64,000 nt of DNA, taken from contig CM032128.1 of the NCBI GenBank assembly GCA_018894105.1, positions 22,177,001 to 22,241,000 on the forward strand, written 5' to 3'. This stretch comes from Jacaranda mimosifolia. Lineage: Eukaryota > Streptophyta > Magnoliopsida > Lamiales > Bignoniaceae. The notes beneath the pieces were generated by a model. The model had not been told where the DNA came from. It was given only the letters and a program-made list of their open reading frames with translations, and ran no database searches. Every line of letters begins with the position of its first letter. Positions within the stretch are counted from its first letter, which is position 1. Shown in pieces: positions 1 through 13,500 of the stretch. The position numbers and the translations under genes were made by a program.

Positions 1-900
1 TTATAATTTAAATATCAAGAACTCTTTTTTTATTATTTTACTTCCATGCGTAAATTTTAATTATTCTATATAAAAAATAATTTATATTTTTTTATTGAAA
101 ATCTAAAAATTATATTAAATTTATTTCTAGATATTAATTGATTATCATTATATTAAAAGACAATGTAAGAATTTATGAAAACATTAATGTTATAGAATAA
201 TTGTTACACCATATCATAATTGTGAATTAAACAATATAAAGATATCGATAGTATCATTTATTGATATGTTTAATAAGAATGTTTTCTTGATGCTTAATAA
301 TTTATTTTCAAATGAAATAGTCAAATACATTATGATATTAATATACTAATAATTAATAATCAAACTATTTTAATAAATAGAATACATATTTATACATGTT
401 CTAAGTTTAGATTTACTACCTTATAGTATTGGGACCTAAAATTTGCTCCAGTCAACATAAAAAAAATATTATCTACCATTTTAATTAGTTAATCTTATAT
501 GAGATGAAAAAAATAATATTGAATGATATAAGTATATTATAAATTTTTTTAGAGCAAAAATACAACCCGAAAATATGAAAATAAATAAAATATAGATTGA
601 TTATTTATTTTAAAGTATTTCATGATATAGATAAATTATTTGAAAATAATAAATATTTTCATAAATCGTTAAAAATTATTTTAATTGTATGGTATTCAAT
701 TAACACTTATTAATTATTTTACTAATAAAAAAATTATAAATTGTGTATTAAAATCTAGCAATTTGCACGTGAAGTAAAACATGAAGTAATTTGAATATTT
801 GTATTAGAATCAAATTGACTTAATAGTTACAAGCTCTATTCATGGAGTTTTCTTTCATTTTCTTAATAAAATGACTCAGCTTGCAAATTTTTGGTTATAT
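1..900. other. AT-rich stretch with no recognisable gene
   Basis: Very AT-rich sequence without a supported reading frame, tRNA or clear terminal repeat. It ends where copia homology begins, near position 900. Comparing the two copia copies (position ~905 here against ~7390) puts a breakpoint at this edge. Confidence 0.6.
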
Positions 901-3900
901 ATGGGGTTATTCGTGGTCCCATCAGACATAAGTTTCTTCTTTAAGATTCATTTGCACCCCATTGTGGTGCATTTCGGAGATAATTCGACTAGTTGCCATG
1001 TTCCATTAGAGACAATTGAAACCATCTCACTCTTGATAGTACCCTTCCTATTTATAGGGCCAATCGATATTATAATTGATAAAATTACTTGCAAAATCCT
1101 TGACGACTCTATCTTGTTTAGTCCGTCTAGGTTCATCTAGTTCTCCAAATCCAATGGATACTGATTCAGAATTCCTTGGATTAATCCCCACATTTGTCAT
1201 CCTTTCCACATGATCAATGATGGAAGTAGTTATAAGGGCTAAATCCAGGAAATATCCAAGGTACTTCAATTTTCATCCGAAACATGTCCTCAAAGAATGT
1301 AGCTTAATGAAACTCAACTATCATATTAACATATGTACTAGAAATTTCAAACTTAATGACTCAAAATCTTAGTGCATAGCTTGCTTCCACATAGTCCAAA
1401 AATATTGAATCAACAGTTTTAGGATCCAGTCTTTTCCTTTCGTATTCTGGGACTAGAACTGTTGCAAGACACCCTACATAGAAAAATATTTTAAGCTAGC
1501 TTTTCGCCTTTCCAAAATTCAAATGGAGTGTTTCCTTATGTTTTAGAGGGACATTGTTCAAGCCGTATTTAGAGTCTCTCCCCACATATACTCAGGCAAT
1601 CCAAAATTCAAAAGCAAACTGTTAATCATGTCTTTAAATATTATGTTCTTTTGTTCTGCTATCTTATTATATGAACGGGAGTAAGGAGAAGTCTCTTTAT
1701 AAATAATGCCAAAATTCCGATAATATTCATTGAAGGGGTTAGATTCATACTCTCCATCTTTGTCCGATCTTAACATTCAAATTGCTTACCAATTTGAGTT
1801 TTATTCTTGAATTTTTATTATAAATTACAATAGGAATATGAAGTGACGTCACTTAAGAATGTGAAGGAATGACATCTTTACTTGGGGATATGGAGTGATA
1901 GCATATTTATTCAAGAATATGTAGAGGTGAATTTTATTTAAGAATAAGGAGTAATGGTATATTATTCATGTATAGTAGGAATTAATTTGTGAGTTACAAA
2001 AATTAGCTATATATAAATATTAAAAATATGTGAGAACATACTTATCTTGTGGGAGGAAAAAATATTAGAAGAAGAGGAGAAAGTATTAAAGGAAGAAAGT
2101 AGAGGAAGGATCCTGAAGTGGTGTTTCTTCTTAACTTTATAAGAATTTATAAGGTGAGTGTTTTACTATGTTTAAGATTGAAAATATTCTTTAGTATGGG
2201 GATTATATTTTAACCCTTACTATGTGTAAATATGTTTTGTATAACCATACTAACTATAACAATTTTTCTATGTGATGTGGAATCTTTGTTATATACTGAC
2301 TTGAAACTAGTTTCCAATATTTTGTAAGCTTCATTATGGTGACTTCTACATTTTCCACCAAATTTTGGGTTATAGTCATACAATAATATTGATTATAAAT
2401 CATTGTAGGTTATTTTGAACTATTGAATATTTTGCATCTTAAACTTAAAATGCTTGCTTGGCTTTTGAACATACTCTTTTATTGACATTTTCATGTGAGG
2501 GGAGAATTACCAAGATCAAGAGACACGGAACAACTTTCAAGTTGTAGTCCTTTTTTTTGGGATTTTTGTATAAAAATTATTTTATTTTATTGAGTTAGGG
2601 TGTGACACTAATTTTTGTATAACAATACCTACTGCAATCATCTATAAAGCTAATAAAGTATTTTTTTATGATGTTTAGTTAAAATCCCATTGAACTCATA
2701 GATATTAGTGTGAACTAAATCAAGTATTTCAAAATGCCTTTCAACCGAATGATGATGCTTTCTTACTTGTTTGGCTTCAACATATATTTGATATTTGTGA
2801 TTTTGTTTAATATCATGTTTAAGGATCAAATTCAAGTTCATAATGTGTTTAAGAGAACCAAAATTTAAATGACCTTAATTACTATGCCATATATTGGAAC
2901 ATTCAATAGTATCCACAGAAGAAAGTTTAGAATACTCAATTTTATTAATGTTTGAACTACTATTTTCAACCCGTACTTTGAATGGCCCATCGTACAAATA
3001 ACCCTTTCCAACAAAAGAACTACAATGTAAAATTAAAAATTTATTGAACTTAAAATTAAGTTCATAACCATCCCTAATTATACAGAATCACTTATTATAT
3101 TCTTACGAATTATTGGAACATGGTGCACCCTCACCAGAGACAGTATGAGACTAGAAGGAAACTTAAGGTCAACACGTGCTATCCTAAGTACTTTGCGGTA
3201 ATTGAGTTTCATATTGTCATAGATTTTTCGTTGATTGGATGGTAAGACATAAATAGCAACTTATCAGCACAAACACGTACATTTTCCCTAGTATTATTAA
3301 CCAATCGAAAGGTTTATAAATTTTAAGGAGTTCAAGTTTCAAAGAAACATACCCATCAATAGTCGTTTCTGGAGCACTAGCTTTGCTAGGTAGCCCCACA
3401 ACTATGTTGATCAGAGTTGGTCTAGCGGACTCAAGCTTAGCTTTACATCCTTGTAGAGAAACTCCTTAGTCCAGTGGCCTACTGTCCATAATTCCAATAC
3501 ACAATTTGTTTACTTTTAGTATCTTGTTGGTTTTGGCTTTCCCTTTATTTATAATTTTCGAGTTAGGTTTCACTTGGTTTGTTCTAGAACCTATCTTTTT
3601 TCTTGATGTTAACATGTTTGCTATAGGTTGGTGCTCACCAGGAACACTGTGGACTTGATTTTAGTGTTCCTCTTTGATACTTATGACAATCATAAGATCA
3701 TCGAAAGATAATTTTTCTTTTTGATTTTTGAGTGTCAATCTATAGTTTTCCTATGTCTTGGAAAACTTGTCAACTATGGACATGACAAGAAACTTCTCAG
3801 GAAGCTTCATCTTAGCATCAGTTAGGGAATTCTCATGCTCATATGTTTGTTTAGTTATAGACTTCATCTCAACCATTAAATATTTCAAGAATTTAAAAAA

Positions 3901-4258
3901 ATAGAAGCCTTTTACTCTTCAGTATTGTATTCTTATTCAATTCGTCCCACAGTGAATTTGTATTTTATGAATCGAAAGAAGACACCAAAGAGAACATTTT
4001 ACATAGCGAACAGAACGATCACTTTGCTTAATTGGTCTTATTCAATCCACTCGAAAATTTAAGCTGCTTTGAGATTATTACAGTCGGTTCATGTCTAGTC
4101 ACTTAAATTTTCCTTAAAGTCCTTTCTTTGCAAGTTAGATTTTCATCCGCTGTTACCAACCTTTGAAAAATTGGTTGGAAATTTTTTTTTGACAAGCCAG
4201 ATAAGATGACTTTTGCAAGAAATATAGAGCTAGTACTAGAACCACTTGTAGATGCCAT
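900..4258 (-). pseudogene. Decayed Ty1/copia polyprotein, copy A (truncated in reverse transcriptase)
   Basis: This is a gag-pol remnant read on the minus strand. It starts at a gag-like ATG at 4258 (MASTSGSSTSS, matching copy B MASASGSS at 10056). A worn zinc-knuckle stretch lies near 3480-3530. GAG-pre-integrase and early integrase follow around 2650-2841. An integrase core piece is at 1558-1776 (LRSDKDGEYESNPFNEYYRN; further on LPEYMWGE). The start of reverse transcriptase is at 948-1136 (TWQLVELSPKCTTMGCK). Many stops and frameshifts interrupt it, so it is dead. Homology to copy B stops at about 900, so most of reverse transcriptase and RNase H are missing. It also carries an ~800 bp insertion that copy B lacks (about 1800-2607). 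The copia assignment rests on the domain order gag-integrase-RT and the motifs. The exact lineage is not resolved. Confidence 0.85.
1800..2607. mobile_element. ~800 bp insertion in copia copy A, possibly a solo-LTR-like relic
   Basis: Copia copies A and B align on both sides, but A has about 800 extra bases here. The right edge ends in TTGAGTTAGGGTGTGACA, a wording typical of Ty3/gypsy LTR ends, followed by ctaat; ccaat lies near the left edge. The middle is non-coding and includes a purine-rich stretch near 2040-2110. The insertion is seen by comparison; calling it a gypsy solo LTR is inference, because the left terminus is not clearly defined. Confidence 0.35.
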
Positions 4259-4549
4259 ATTTTATATAAAAACAATTTATAACACAAACTTTGTCTTCAA
4301 GATTTTTGGAAAATCTAATTTTTAATTATCATATATGTAGAATATTACAAATAATCACAAGGCAGTTATATAAATAGTTTAGATATAAAATTTTAAGGCA
4401 TGCAAAACAACAACAAATTCAATTCATTTTACAAAAACCAAAAGCAATAAATTAGTTTTGAAAAAGAAACATAATTGAATCAGTTAAGAAATGCAAAAGA
4501 ATAGAATGCAAGAAAACTTAGGTCCATTCTGCATCGTACACAGAACAAT

Positions 4550-5490
4550 CGAACAAATTACCAAGAAAATTAGTTTGCCTTGAAGAAAATGTATCCCACT
4601 CATTGGTACGCTAGTTACAAACAACTCTTCTCCTATGATAAGACAGTCTAAAGGCAGTTTCGATGCACTTCCCTATAAGCTCACTTCGACCTCTACTTTG
4701 CTTGTCAATAATCGAAAGATAGAACAATATGGAAATGTAAAGAATGTTTTGAGAGGATATCAAAAGATGTTTTGAGTTGTGTGTATTCAACCTACAACCA
4801 GCAGACTATTTATAGTTGTGAAGCTAGACATAGCCATTAATCTAGAAATTAATCTAAAAAAAATTGTTATTTAAAACACAAAGCATCTTAGCCAATAGCC
4901 ATGAAGGCTGCACAAACATAACCAGATTCAAGCTATCCATATTCATGTAGTTATGAGCAGAAAAGTTTTACAGTCTAAAGAATTTTTGCAACAGTAAGTT
5001 TTAATTTAAAAATTGAAAATTTCAAATTCAAAATTCAAAATAAACTTCTAGCAAAAAGATTATCTTGAGACTAAAACAATTCACCCAAATACCGGAGCCC
5101 AAATCGGAGTTGGAGTTGGGACGGGCGGGTAACGACAACGCACGCATGTGCTGCACACACTATGAATCCCTTACTTGATACTTTAATAAGCATTAATTCT
5201 TGGATTACATATAAAATGTCACCTTTGGTTAAAATACTAGCATGGGATAAGTGACTAGTATAAGGGACAACATCTTTTATACCCCCACCAGTCCTTACAT
5301 CATTATCTCAAATCCAATATAGGATAACCCACTTACATAATCCATTTTTATTTTGTACCCCAACTTCACACTTCAAAGGCCAAAGCATCTATGAATTTCA
5401 ACTAAAATTGGTACTAATTGAAGGAACAAAAACATTTCCTTAACATGTAATTAACCTAAAACCCCAATTGGTTTAGTACCTATTACAACA
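4550..5490 (-). repeat. Probable copia LTR shared by copies A and B
   Basis: On the minus strand, a purine-rich tract (TTATGGGGGACTG) is followed at 5490 by TGTTGTAATAGGTACTAAAC, the expected polypurine tract and LTR start downstream of copy B. Two TATA-like boxes are visible (TATAAAAG near 5275; CTATAAATAG near 4810). Between them lies a short GC-rich piece (about 5095-5155). Copy A gag begins about 300 bp further on, so one LTR seems to serve as 3' LTR of B and 5' LTR of A. The downstream LTR end and the primer-binding site were not identified, so the 4550 boundary is approximate. Confidence 0.4.
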
Positions 5491-6033
5491 GTCCCCCATA
5501 ATCCATAGTATTGGAATATTAGGATTGTAGTAACTTGCTTTCAGTAATGGTATTTTTTTATTTGAATTACTATCTAATTTATCCAACATATGCCTCCATA
5601 GGGACAAATGCAACTAAGCCTTGAATTTAGCCCTTGAATGTAGTGATGTCTATTGTAACAACGATTACAAGCAATTGTAGTGATCTTTAGATTTAACATG
5701 TTAAAGGTCATCTGTCTTGATCTTGTGTCATGAATATATTCAAGGAAAACCCAATTCCTCTAATTATAGCAAACGTTACATTCACTTAGTTGGATATCTC
5801 TAGCGATGCACCTCTTGCAACTCGTTAAGATTGAATTGATCCCATCTAGAGTCAAACTCTTACTTTACTAATATTAATAAGTACCCTCCACATATGCTAT
5901 GGGGCAAACTCAAATACTATGTATAAGTCAACGTTAGGCGCAACTTAACACACTTAGCAACTTGTTTATACCACTTTAAGCCTTCCTCTGGGATCTCCAC
6001 TTGGTAAGTTTGATTGCCATTGCATGTGTGTTA

Positions 6034-9000
6034 CTAATAGGTTTTTAGTCTCATCCCTAGCCTGGATTTTTGGATTAAGGACAACTCGATTTCTTTAATC
6101 AAAGCATCAACCACACTGTCCTTAGTACCAACAAAGTTAATGACCATGACCCTATTAGACACAAGTTCCCTTATAGACTTCAGTCTAACTTGGATATATC
6201 TCTTGGTATTTTGGTTAAAGTTTGGACTTTTGACATTTGAAATTATGGTTTGACTATCACAATGCACTGCGATTGTAGAAAGAGGCTTGTTGACCATGGG
6301 AAATTAGACCAAAAACATATTTAGCTACTTAACCTTTGTCCCAACCATATACAAAGTATATAACTTAGCCTCAAAGGTAGACCAAGTTTTTAAATTCTGC
6401 TTAGTAGACTTCTATGATACAACTCCTGCACCCAAAATAAATAAATACCTTGTATACCCATAGCTGAGGGGGTATTGGCTATCCATCTTGGATTACTATA
6501 TCCTTCAAGAACTACAGGAAATTTGCCATAATGCAGAGTCAGTGATATTGTGTCTTTAAGATGCCGAAGTACTTTATCCAGAGCCTCTCAATGGGTTCGA
6601 TTTAGACAATTTGTATGCCTTGCCAACTTCAAGACAACAAAAGAGATATCTAGTCTTGTACCATTTGCAAGACACTGCAAGCTTTCAATGATCTTAGAAT
6701 ACCTCAATTGAGGCATAGGAGCACCATTTTTATTCCTAAAGAGAGCCATAGAAGTATCATATGATGTTGAGTGATTTTGCAGTTCTTAGCGAAATTTCTC
6801 AATTATCTTCTCAACATAGTGAGACTGAGAAATGGATATGCCTTAGTTGATTGAGTGAACTTGAGTTAAAGAATCACATTAGTTACACTCATATCCTTCA
6901 TTTCAAACTTACTCTTTAAGAATGGTTGTCTCATTGATAATCCCAACATTTGATCCAATTAATAGAATATTATCTATTCCACATATAGGCATAAAACAAT
7001 ACAATTATCACCTTTAACTTTATGGTAGAACTAACTTATCATTATCGTTTACAATGAAGCTAAATGACAACATGGTTTTATCAAACTTTTCATGCAATTA
7101 TTTAGGCGTTTGCTTTGATTAGTAAAGTAATTTAATAGGCTTGTAGGCTTTTTTACTCGTTACAAGGAGCTACAAATCCCTTAGGTTGATTTATGTAAAA
7201 ATTTTCTCTTAGGATCATCAAATTGAAATATTGTTTTCACATCTATTTGGTGAATCAGGAAATCATATATGGATGCTAGTTCAATAAGCACTCAGATTAT
7301 AGTAAATCGAGTAACCAGGGAATAGGTGCCAAAGAAATCAATTCTCTCTTTGTGCCAAAAGCCCTTGGCAACTAATCTAGTCTTAAACTAATCTATGGTC
7401 CCATCAGACTTAAGTTTCTTTTCAAAGATCCATTTGCACCAATTGCGGTCCATCAATGAGGTAGTTAGACTATTTTCATGTCCCATTAGAGATAATTGAA
7501 TCTATCTCACTCTTATAGCACCCTTCCAATGCGTGGCTTCTAATGAAGCCATTACATCTTTAAAGGTTATAGGATCATCCTCAATTCTGTAAGTGATAAA
7601 ATTATTTAATGAAATTCTTGATGACTCTAGAGTAAGATGGATTCATCCAGTTCTTTAGATCTAGCAGATATTGAATCAAAACTCCTCACGTTAACCCCTA
7701 TATTTATCATCTTTTCCATATGACCAGGAATATGGAAGTAGATGTAAGGGTTGAATCTAGAGAGACATTCTGAGGTACTCCAGTTTTCATGGAAAACACG
7801 TATTTAAAGAATGCAGGATCACGAAACTCAACTATCATGTTAACATCTATACCATGGATTTCAAACTTGATGACTAAACTATGGTGTTAACATCTATGTC
7901 GGGGATTTCAGGCTTAAGGACTAATAATCTCAATGCATACCTTGTTTTCACATAGCTCAAAAAGACCGAATCAATATTGTTAGGACCCCAACTTTTTCCT
8001 CTTGTGTTTTGAGGATAGAAGTTTTGCAAGGCAGTGCCACACACAAAAATAATTTAATCTAGCTTTTTTGCATTTCTAGAATTCAAATGGAGTGCTTTCC
8101 TTATGTTTCAAAAGGACTCTATTCAGAATATGGCAAGCATATTTAGAGCCTCTCCCCACATGACTTGGGCAATCTAAAATTGAAGAGCAGGCTCTTAACC
8201 ATATTTTTAAATGTTTTGTTATTTTGTTTTGCTATCTCATTAGACAAGCGAGGGTAAGGAGAAGTCTCTCCATGAATAATGTCAAAGTTCCAACAATATT
8301 CAGCAAAAGGGTTAGACTCTTACTCTCCATCTCTGTCTGATCTTAATCGTTTAAGTTTCTTATCAGTTTAAGTTTCAACTTCATTTAAAAACATTTTAAA
8401 GTTCTTTAGTGCTTCGTCTTTATGTTTCATTAAATAAATATAACAGTAACTACTACAATCATGTACAAAGGTAATAAAGTATATTTTATTATCTTTAGTT
8501 AAGAACCCATGTTCAGATATTAGTGTGAACTAAATCAAATATTTAGAATGCCTTTCAACTGAATGGTAAAGTTTCCTTGTTTAAATTCATCACATATTTG
8601 ACACTTGTGATTTCGTTCCATATCATATTCAGGGATTAAATCCAATTGCATCATCGGTTTAAAGGAACCAAAATTTAAATTGCCTAAACGACTATGCCAT
8701 ATAATAGAACATTCGACAATATTCACAAAAGAAAATTCAAAATACTTAATTTTTATTCATGTTTGAACCAACATTTTCAACTCGTTCTTTAACAACCCAT
8801 TAGATAAAATAACCCTTTCCAACAAAGGAACCATAATGTCATACAATTATTGAACTTAAAATTAAATTCATAACCCTCCATAACTATTACAGAACCGCTT
8901 ATTATATTCCTACGAATTGTTGGAACACGGTACATCCTCAGTAGAGACAATATGTGCCCCAAATGAAACTTAAGGTCCACATGTCCCATCCCAAGTACTT

Positions 9001-10056
9001 TGGCGACACTTGAGTTCTCCATCATTATGAATTTTTCATCAATTGGTTGGTAAGACAAATTGTAACTTATCAACACAAACGTGCACATTTTCCCAAATAT
9101 CTATTAACTAATTAAAAGGTTCATAAATTGTAAGGAGTTTTGGTTTGAAAGAAATATACTCATCAATGGTCGTTTTTGAAGTGCTGGCTTTGCCAAGTTC
9201 CCCTAGAACCATGTTGATCAGAGCTAGTCCAACGAGCTCAGGCTTAGTCTTCTCTTTCTTATAGGTGTACTCCTTAGCCCAAGTAGTCTACTTGTCCATA
9301 ATTCCAATAAGGTTTATTTGCTTTTTCGATTTTTTGTTGACTTTTACTTTGTCTTTATTTATTGTTTTCAAGTTGGGATTCACTTGTGGCTTGTTTCAAA
9401 AATTTTCTTCCCCATCGTTAAAATGTTTGCCTTGCGTTGATACTCGACAAGAACACCATAGACTTGATTCCAATATTCCTCTTTGATACTTATGGCAATC
9501 ATAAGATCATCCAGAGATAACTTTCCTTTATGATGTTTGTCATTCTCAAATTTTCTCAAGACTTGGGAAACTTGACACCATGGATATAACTAGAAACTTA
9601 TCAAGAAGCTTCATGTCAACATCAACCACAGAATGCTTATGATTTATTAGCTCATGTATTTGTTTAGTTACCGAATTGTCCGCAACCATATGATATTGCA
9701 AATTTTGAAGAAAAAAAAATACTTTTCACGCCCTTACTCTTTAGTATTGTATTTCCTACCCAATTCATTCCATCAAAACAGAAGACGTCAAAGAGAACAT
9801 TTTACAAAGCCGACAAAATGGTCTCTTTGTCTAACTAATCTTGTTCATTCCACTCAGCAACTTCAGCCACCTCAGGACATTATCGGATAGTTCAAGTCTA
9901 GCCACCTGAATTACTGTCAAAAATCCCTTTATCATAAGCCAAAATTTCATATGTTGCCAACATTTGAAAACTTGTCCACCAAACTTTCGGCAAGCTGGAT
10001 AAGTCAACTTTTGCGGACAATATGGAGCCAATACTGGAACCACTTGCAGATGCCAT
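6034..10056 (-). pseudogene. Decayed Ty1/copia polyprotein, copy B (all domains represented)
   Basis: This is a complete-length but degenerate copia gag-pol, about 4.0 kb, on the minus strand. The gag start ATG is at 10056 (MASASGSSIGSILSAKVDLS). A damaged zinc knuckle lies near 9270-9310 (YWNYGQVDYL, key Cys/His lost). GAG-pre-integrase is at 8535-8726 (IWHSRLGNLNFGSF, then CQICDEFKQGN). The integrase core is near 8160-8350 (LRSDRDGE, ESNPFAEYC). Reverse transcriptase lies at about 6500-7480. RNase H is at 6034-6297 (VHCDSQTIIS; DSVVDALIKE). Stops and frameshifts occur in every domain. No 5' LTR is visible above 10056, because different sequence begins within about 100 bp, so this copy is 5'-truncated. 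An LTR candidate follows at 5490. Confidence 0.88.
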
Positions 10057-10233
10057 ATTTTATACAGATCCTCACTGGATACAAACCAAAATGTAGCATA
10101 TGAATTAAACAAGAGATATGCCTTCACATAAATGACTCAATTGAATGACGGTACATAGCGCATTTTGATGTTTTAGGTGTTGAACACATCATATTGACCT
10201 AAGGCAAATAAATGGGTAACTGGACAAAAAAAT

Positions 10234-10236
<3 letters not shown>

Positions 10237-10268
<32 letters not shown>
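10237..10268. repeat. (GA)16 microsatellite
   Basis: Uninterrupted GA dinucleotides for 32 bases. The tract lies about 320 bp beyond the auxilin stop codon, near or just past the end of its 3' UTR. Confidence 0.95.
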
Positions 10269-10271
<3 letters not shown>

Positions 10272-10587
10272 GTTAGACAAGAACCAAATAATCACCTCAT
10301 GAGCATAAGGCTCATTAACTGTTACACAGTTGCACAAGATATTAAAACATTACTATTCTGTACCAGGCAATCTTGTAAATTAGCTTCACTTGTATCTCTG
10401 CCATTGACATCAAATATACAGTTGGCAGACATGTACAAACCATTCAAGCATCTCAGCAGCGCAGAGGTGCAGTCAAAAAATTGCAACACTACTCGTATAT
10501 ACTTTCGAGGCCAGTCAAGTGTTACACTTCCCAAATGGAGCAGGGAACAGAGGTAGAAGCTCAAAGATAAAGAATTTGTGACAGCAT

Positions 10588-13500
10588 TTAGAAGAGCTCC
10601 TCTGAGTTGAATTTATTCCAAGCCTCCTATTTTGACATAACAAACTCAAAATTAACAGATCAAAAAAGAAATAATTTTGATATTAGAAAGCTGACATCTA
10701 CAAAAATATTGATCACATGTTTCTTCGAAACATAATTACATCCAAATATTAAGCGTCGACCCACAATTTTCCTAGTTCACAATGCTTTTTGCTCACACTC
10801 AACAGAAATCCACACATACAATTTTCTAAAAAGAAAAAGGAAAAACAAAACTCCAATAAAATGAGATACTCAAATAATACCTTCAGCAGATCAAAGACCT
10901 TTTCAGCAATGTACCTCTGTTGGAGGGTGGCACCCTTTTGCTGCACTTTGTCAGGATGAATGCAAAGAGTAGCTTTTCTATATACTTTTTTGACAGATGC
11001 ACCAGTGATTAAATCTGTCAGAGAAACAGGCTGCCAGCCACATTCAGGCCAAAGCACCTGCCATCCAGGAAACACCAGTTAGCAGCTTCAGAACAAACTG
11101 AAAAATCTGAAACGTGATGCATTTTCAAAGAAAATAAAACAAAGTTTAATGTTAAAAGTGATAAAGTAAACTCAGACATCTGTAACTAGCATATAGCCAA
11201 CATATGGAATGTGTACCACCACCTAGCATTATACTAGTTATATGGAACAAAGAAACTAATTTAGACGTACATATTGCAGCGTTGACAGCAGAGCTCGTAG
11301 ATTTCCTTCTTTGCCAGCAGCCCAACGCTTGATTTCAATATCTAATGTCTCAGCAATCCTCTGTAACCAGAGATCAAGGTCAGAGAAATCAGATGCTGTT
11401 TGATATACATGCAGATATATCTACTAAAGCATATAAATAGCTATCGGATATATGCAGGGATAGACCTCAAACTAGTTAAACTTCTAATTTTCTTAACAAA
11501 GTTTGTAGAACATTGTTCCAATTAAAGAACCAACTAAACATTAATGATGAGGATCCTCAATTTCACGGCACAATAAAGTCCATATTCTGCGTAAAAGCAT
11601 CGGCTGAAGTTCAAATATACATGACTTCACACCAAGATTATTAAACTTTCACTCAACATAGAGAAGCATGAAATGTCCCGCACCCCCCACCCCCACAACA
11701 AACAAAAACCCCCAACACCCCCCCCAAAGAAAAAGGAGAACAAAAAAAAGAAAAAAAGGGAAAAAGAAGAGCCTCAACATTAACTGGCAATGTCATGAGT
11801 TATATACTAAAATGAATAGTAATATCTAGAGAGAACTTTTTGTTCAACAACACAGATTGTTTTTGCTATGTACAGTATGAATTTAATTATTTAGCATTAG
11901 CTAAAGATAGATCAAAAAGGAAATCCTAAAACCTGTAATCTGCAGAGCTGCACAACTAAAATGCAACACAAATTTAAGTTGTGGTCATGAAAGATTAAAT
12001 CATATCACTAATATTTCCCGCATCTGGAGAAGAAAACTGCACACAGAAGCTGGCCAACAAGTAGTGTGATAGGGAAAGGAGTAGGTTTCAAGATGAAGAC
12101 ATCCATCCAAGAACCAAAGCAATAGTTGCAAAATAGATCATTAACAAGTACAACTTAAGAGATTCAAAGTAACCTAAAAGATGTCATTGCTAGGCAAATA
12201 CGAAGTGACAAGAAATATCTACTTTTTTGCAGTAACTTACATGTCTTTCTTCTTGTTCCCTCTGAGCTTGAAGGTCTCGCTGATTCTTCTCAGCCAATGC
12301 TTTGGCCTGGGCACATGGAACCAAATTTCAAACATGTTGAAGATGAAAAAGTCAGATTCTGTTAGACCCTAAACTCCAATGGTAAAACAAATCAGAAACT
12401 ATTGTTTATAAGAAGACACAAACACATACCGCCCGCTCTTGAGTGCGTTGGTGGCGCTCCAGTCTGGATCTTCTTCTTTCTTCAGTTTCCCCTTCAACCT
12501 CCTGGAATTCTCCAGATGGAGAAGCTTTGGAAGCAAGATTAGTCCGAGAGCAGAACAGCAGTCAGCAAGACAGATGTGAAATCACATTCAATATTATGAA
12601 TGATATAAAAAGTGCTATACCTCCAAAAATAGAAGATAGATCATCAACGATATTATTAGTGGAAGAAGCCTTCTTCATATTGGAAGAGGCTCCACTAGAT
12701 GATGATGCCCTTTTTGCAGTTTCAGATCCTCCCTTGTTCTGGAATTGCTGATCAAAGAAGGGATCCTGAAATTATAAGCCCGTGAAAAGAATAAGAACAA
12801 CAGTGAGTAACAAAATCTCATGAATTGAAACAAGACTCATGAACATATGTCATTTTCTGCTGCTAGCACTTACAGTTGCACTTGTTCGTCCTCTTGGTGC
12901 ACTGCTTGCTCGTCCCATGCTGAAAAAGGATTCCAGATCATCGTCGTTCCTTTGTTGATTAATCTTTGCCGTTGCTGCAGCCCTTTCTCGGGCTTCTGCA
13001 GCGGCTCTCTCCCGAGCCTCTGCTGCAGCCCTTTCAACAGCAGCTCTTTCAACTCGACGCCTTGCTTCCGCTTCAGCCCTTGCCACAGCAGCTTTATCCC
13101 TTGCTTCTGCAGCTGCCCTTTCCCTAGCTTCTGCAGCAGCCTTTCCAGCCCTCTCTTTAGCTTCTGCAGCAGCTCTTTCACGGGCCTCAGCTTGTGCCCT
13201 CTGGACAGCTGCTCTTTCAGCACGCTCTCGAGCTTCAGAACTTGCTTTCTCAACAGCAGTCCTTTCAGCTTTCAAGCGAGCTTCAGCAGCTGCTCTTTCG
13301 CGTGCCTGAGCTGCTGCTCTTTCACGCGCTTCGCGACTAGCTCTTTCCACAGCCTGTCTAGCCTTCTCCCTCTCAAGTCTCATCTGCTCTCTCTCTTCCT
13401 CTTCCTTTTGTTTCCTTTCACGTTCTAATCTCTCTACAGTTTCCCTAAATTCTCTCTCCTGCCCATGTTTTTCGTCCTTTTCCAGCTGCACAGATTCCTT

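Noticed and set aside
12847..13428. 193-residue plus-strand frame rich in Cys/Ser/Phe
   Set aside because: It is the antisense shadow of the Ala/Arg/Glu coiled coil in auxilin exon 2; no independent signals.
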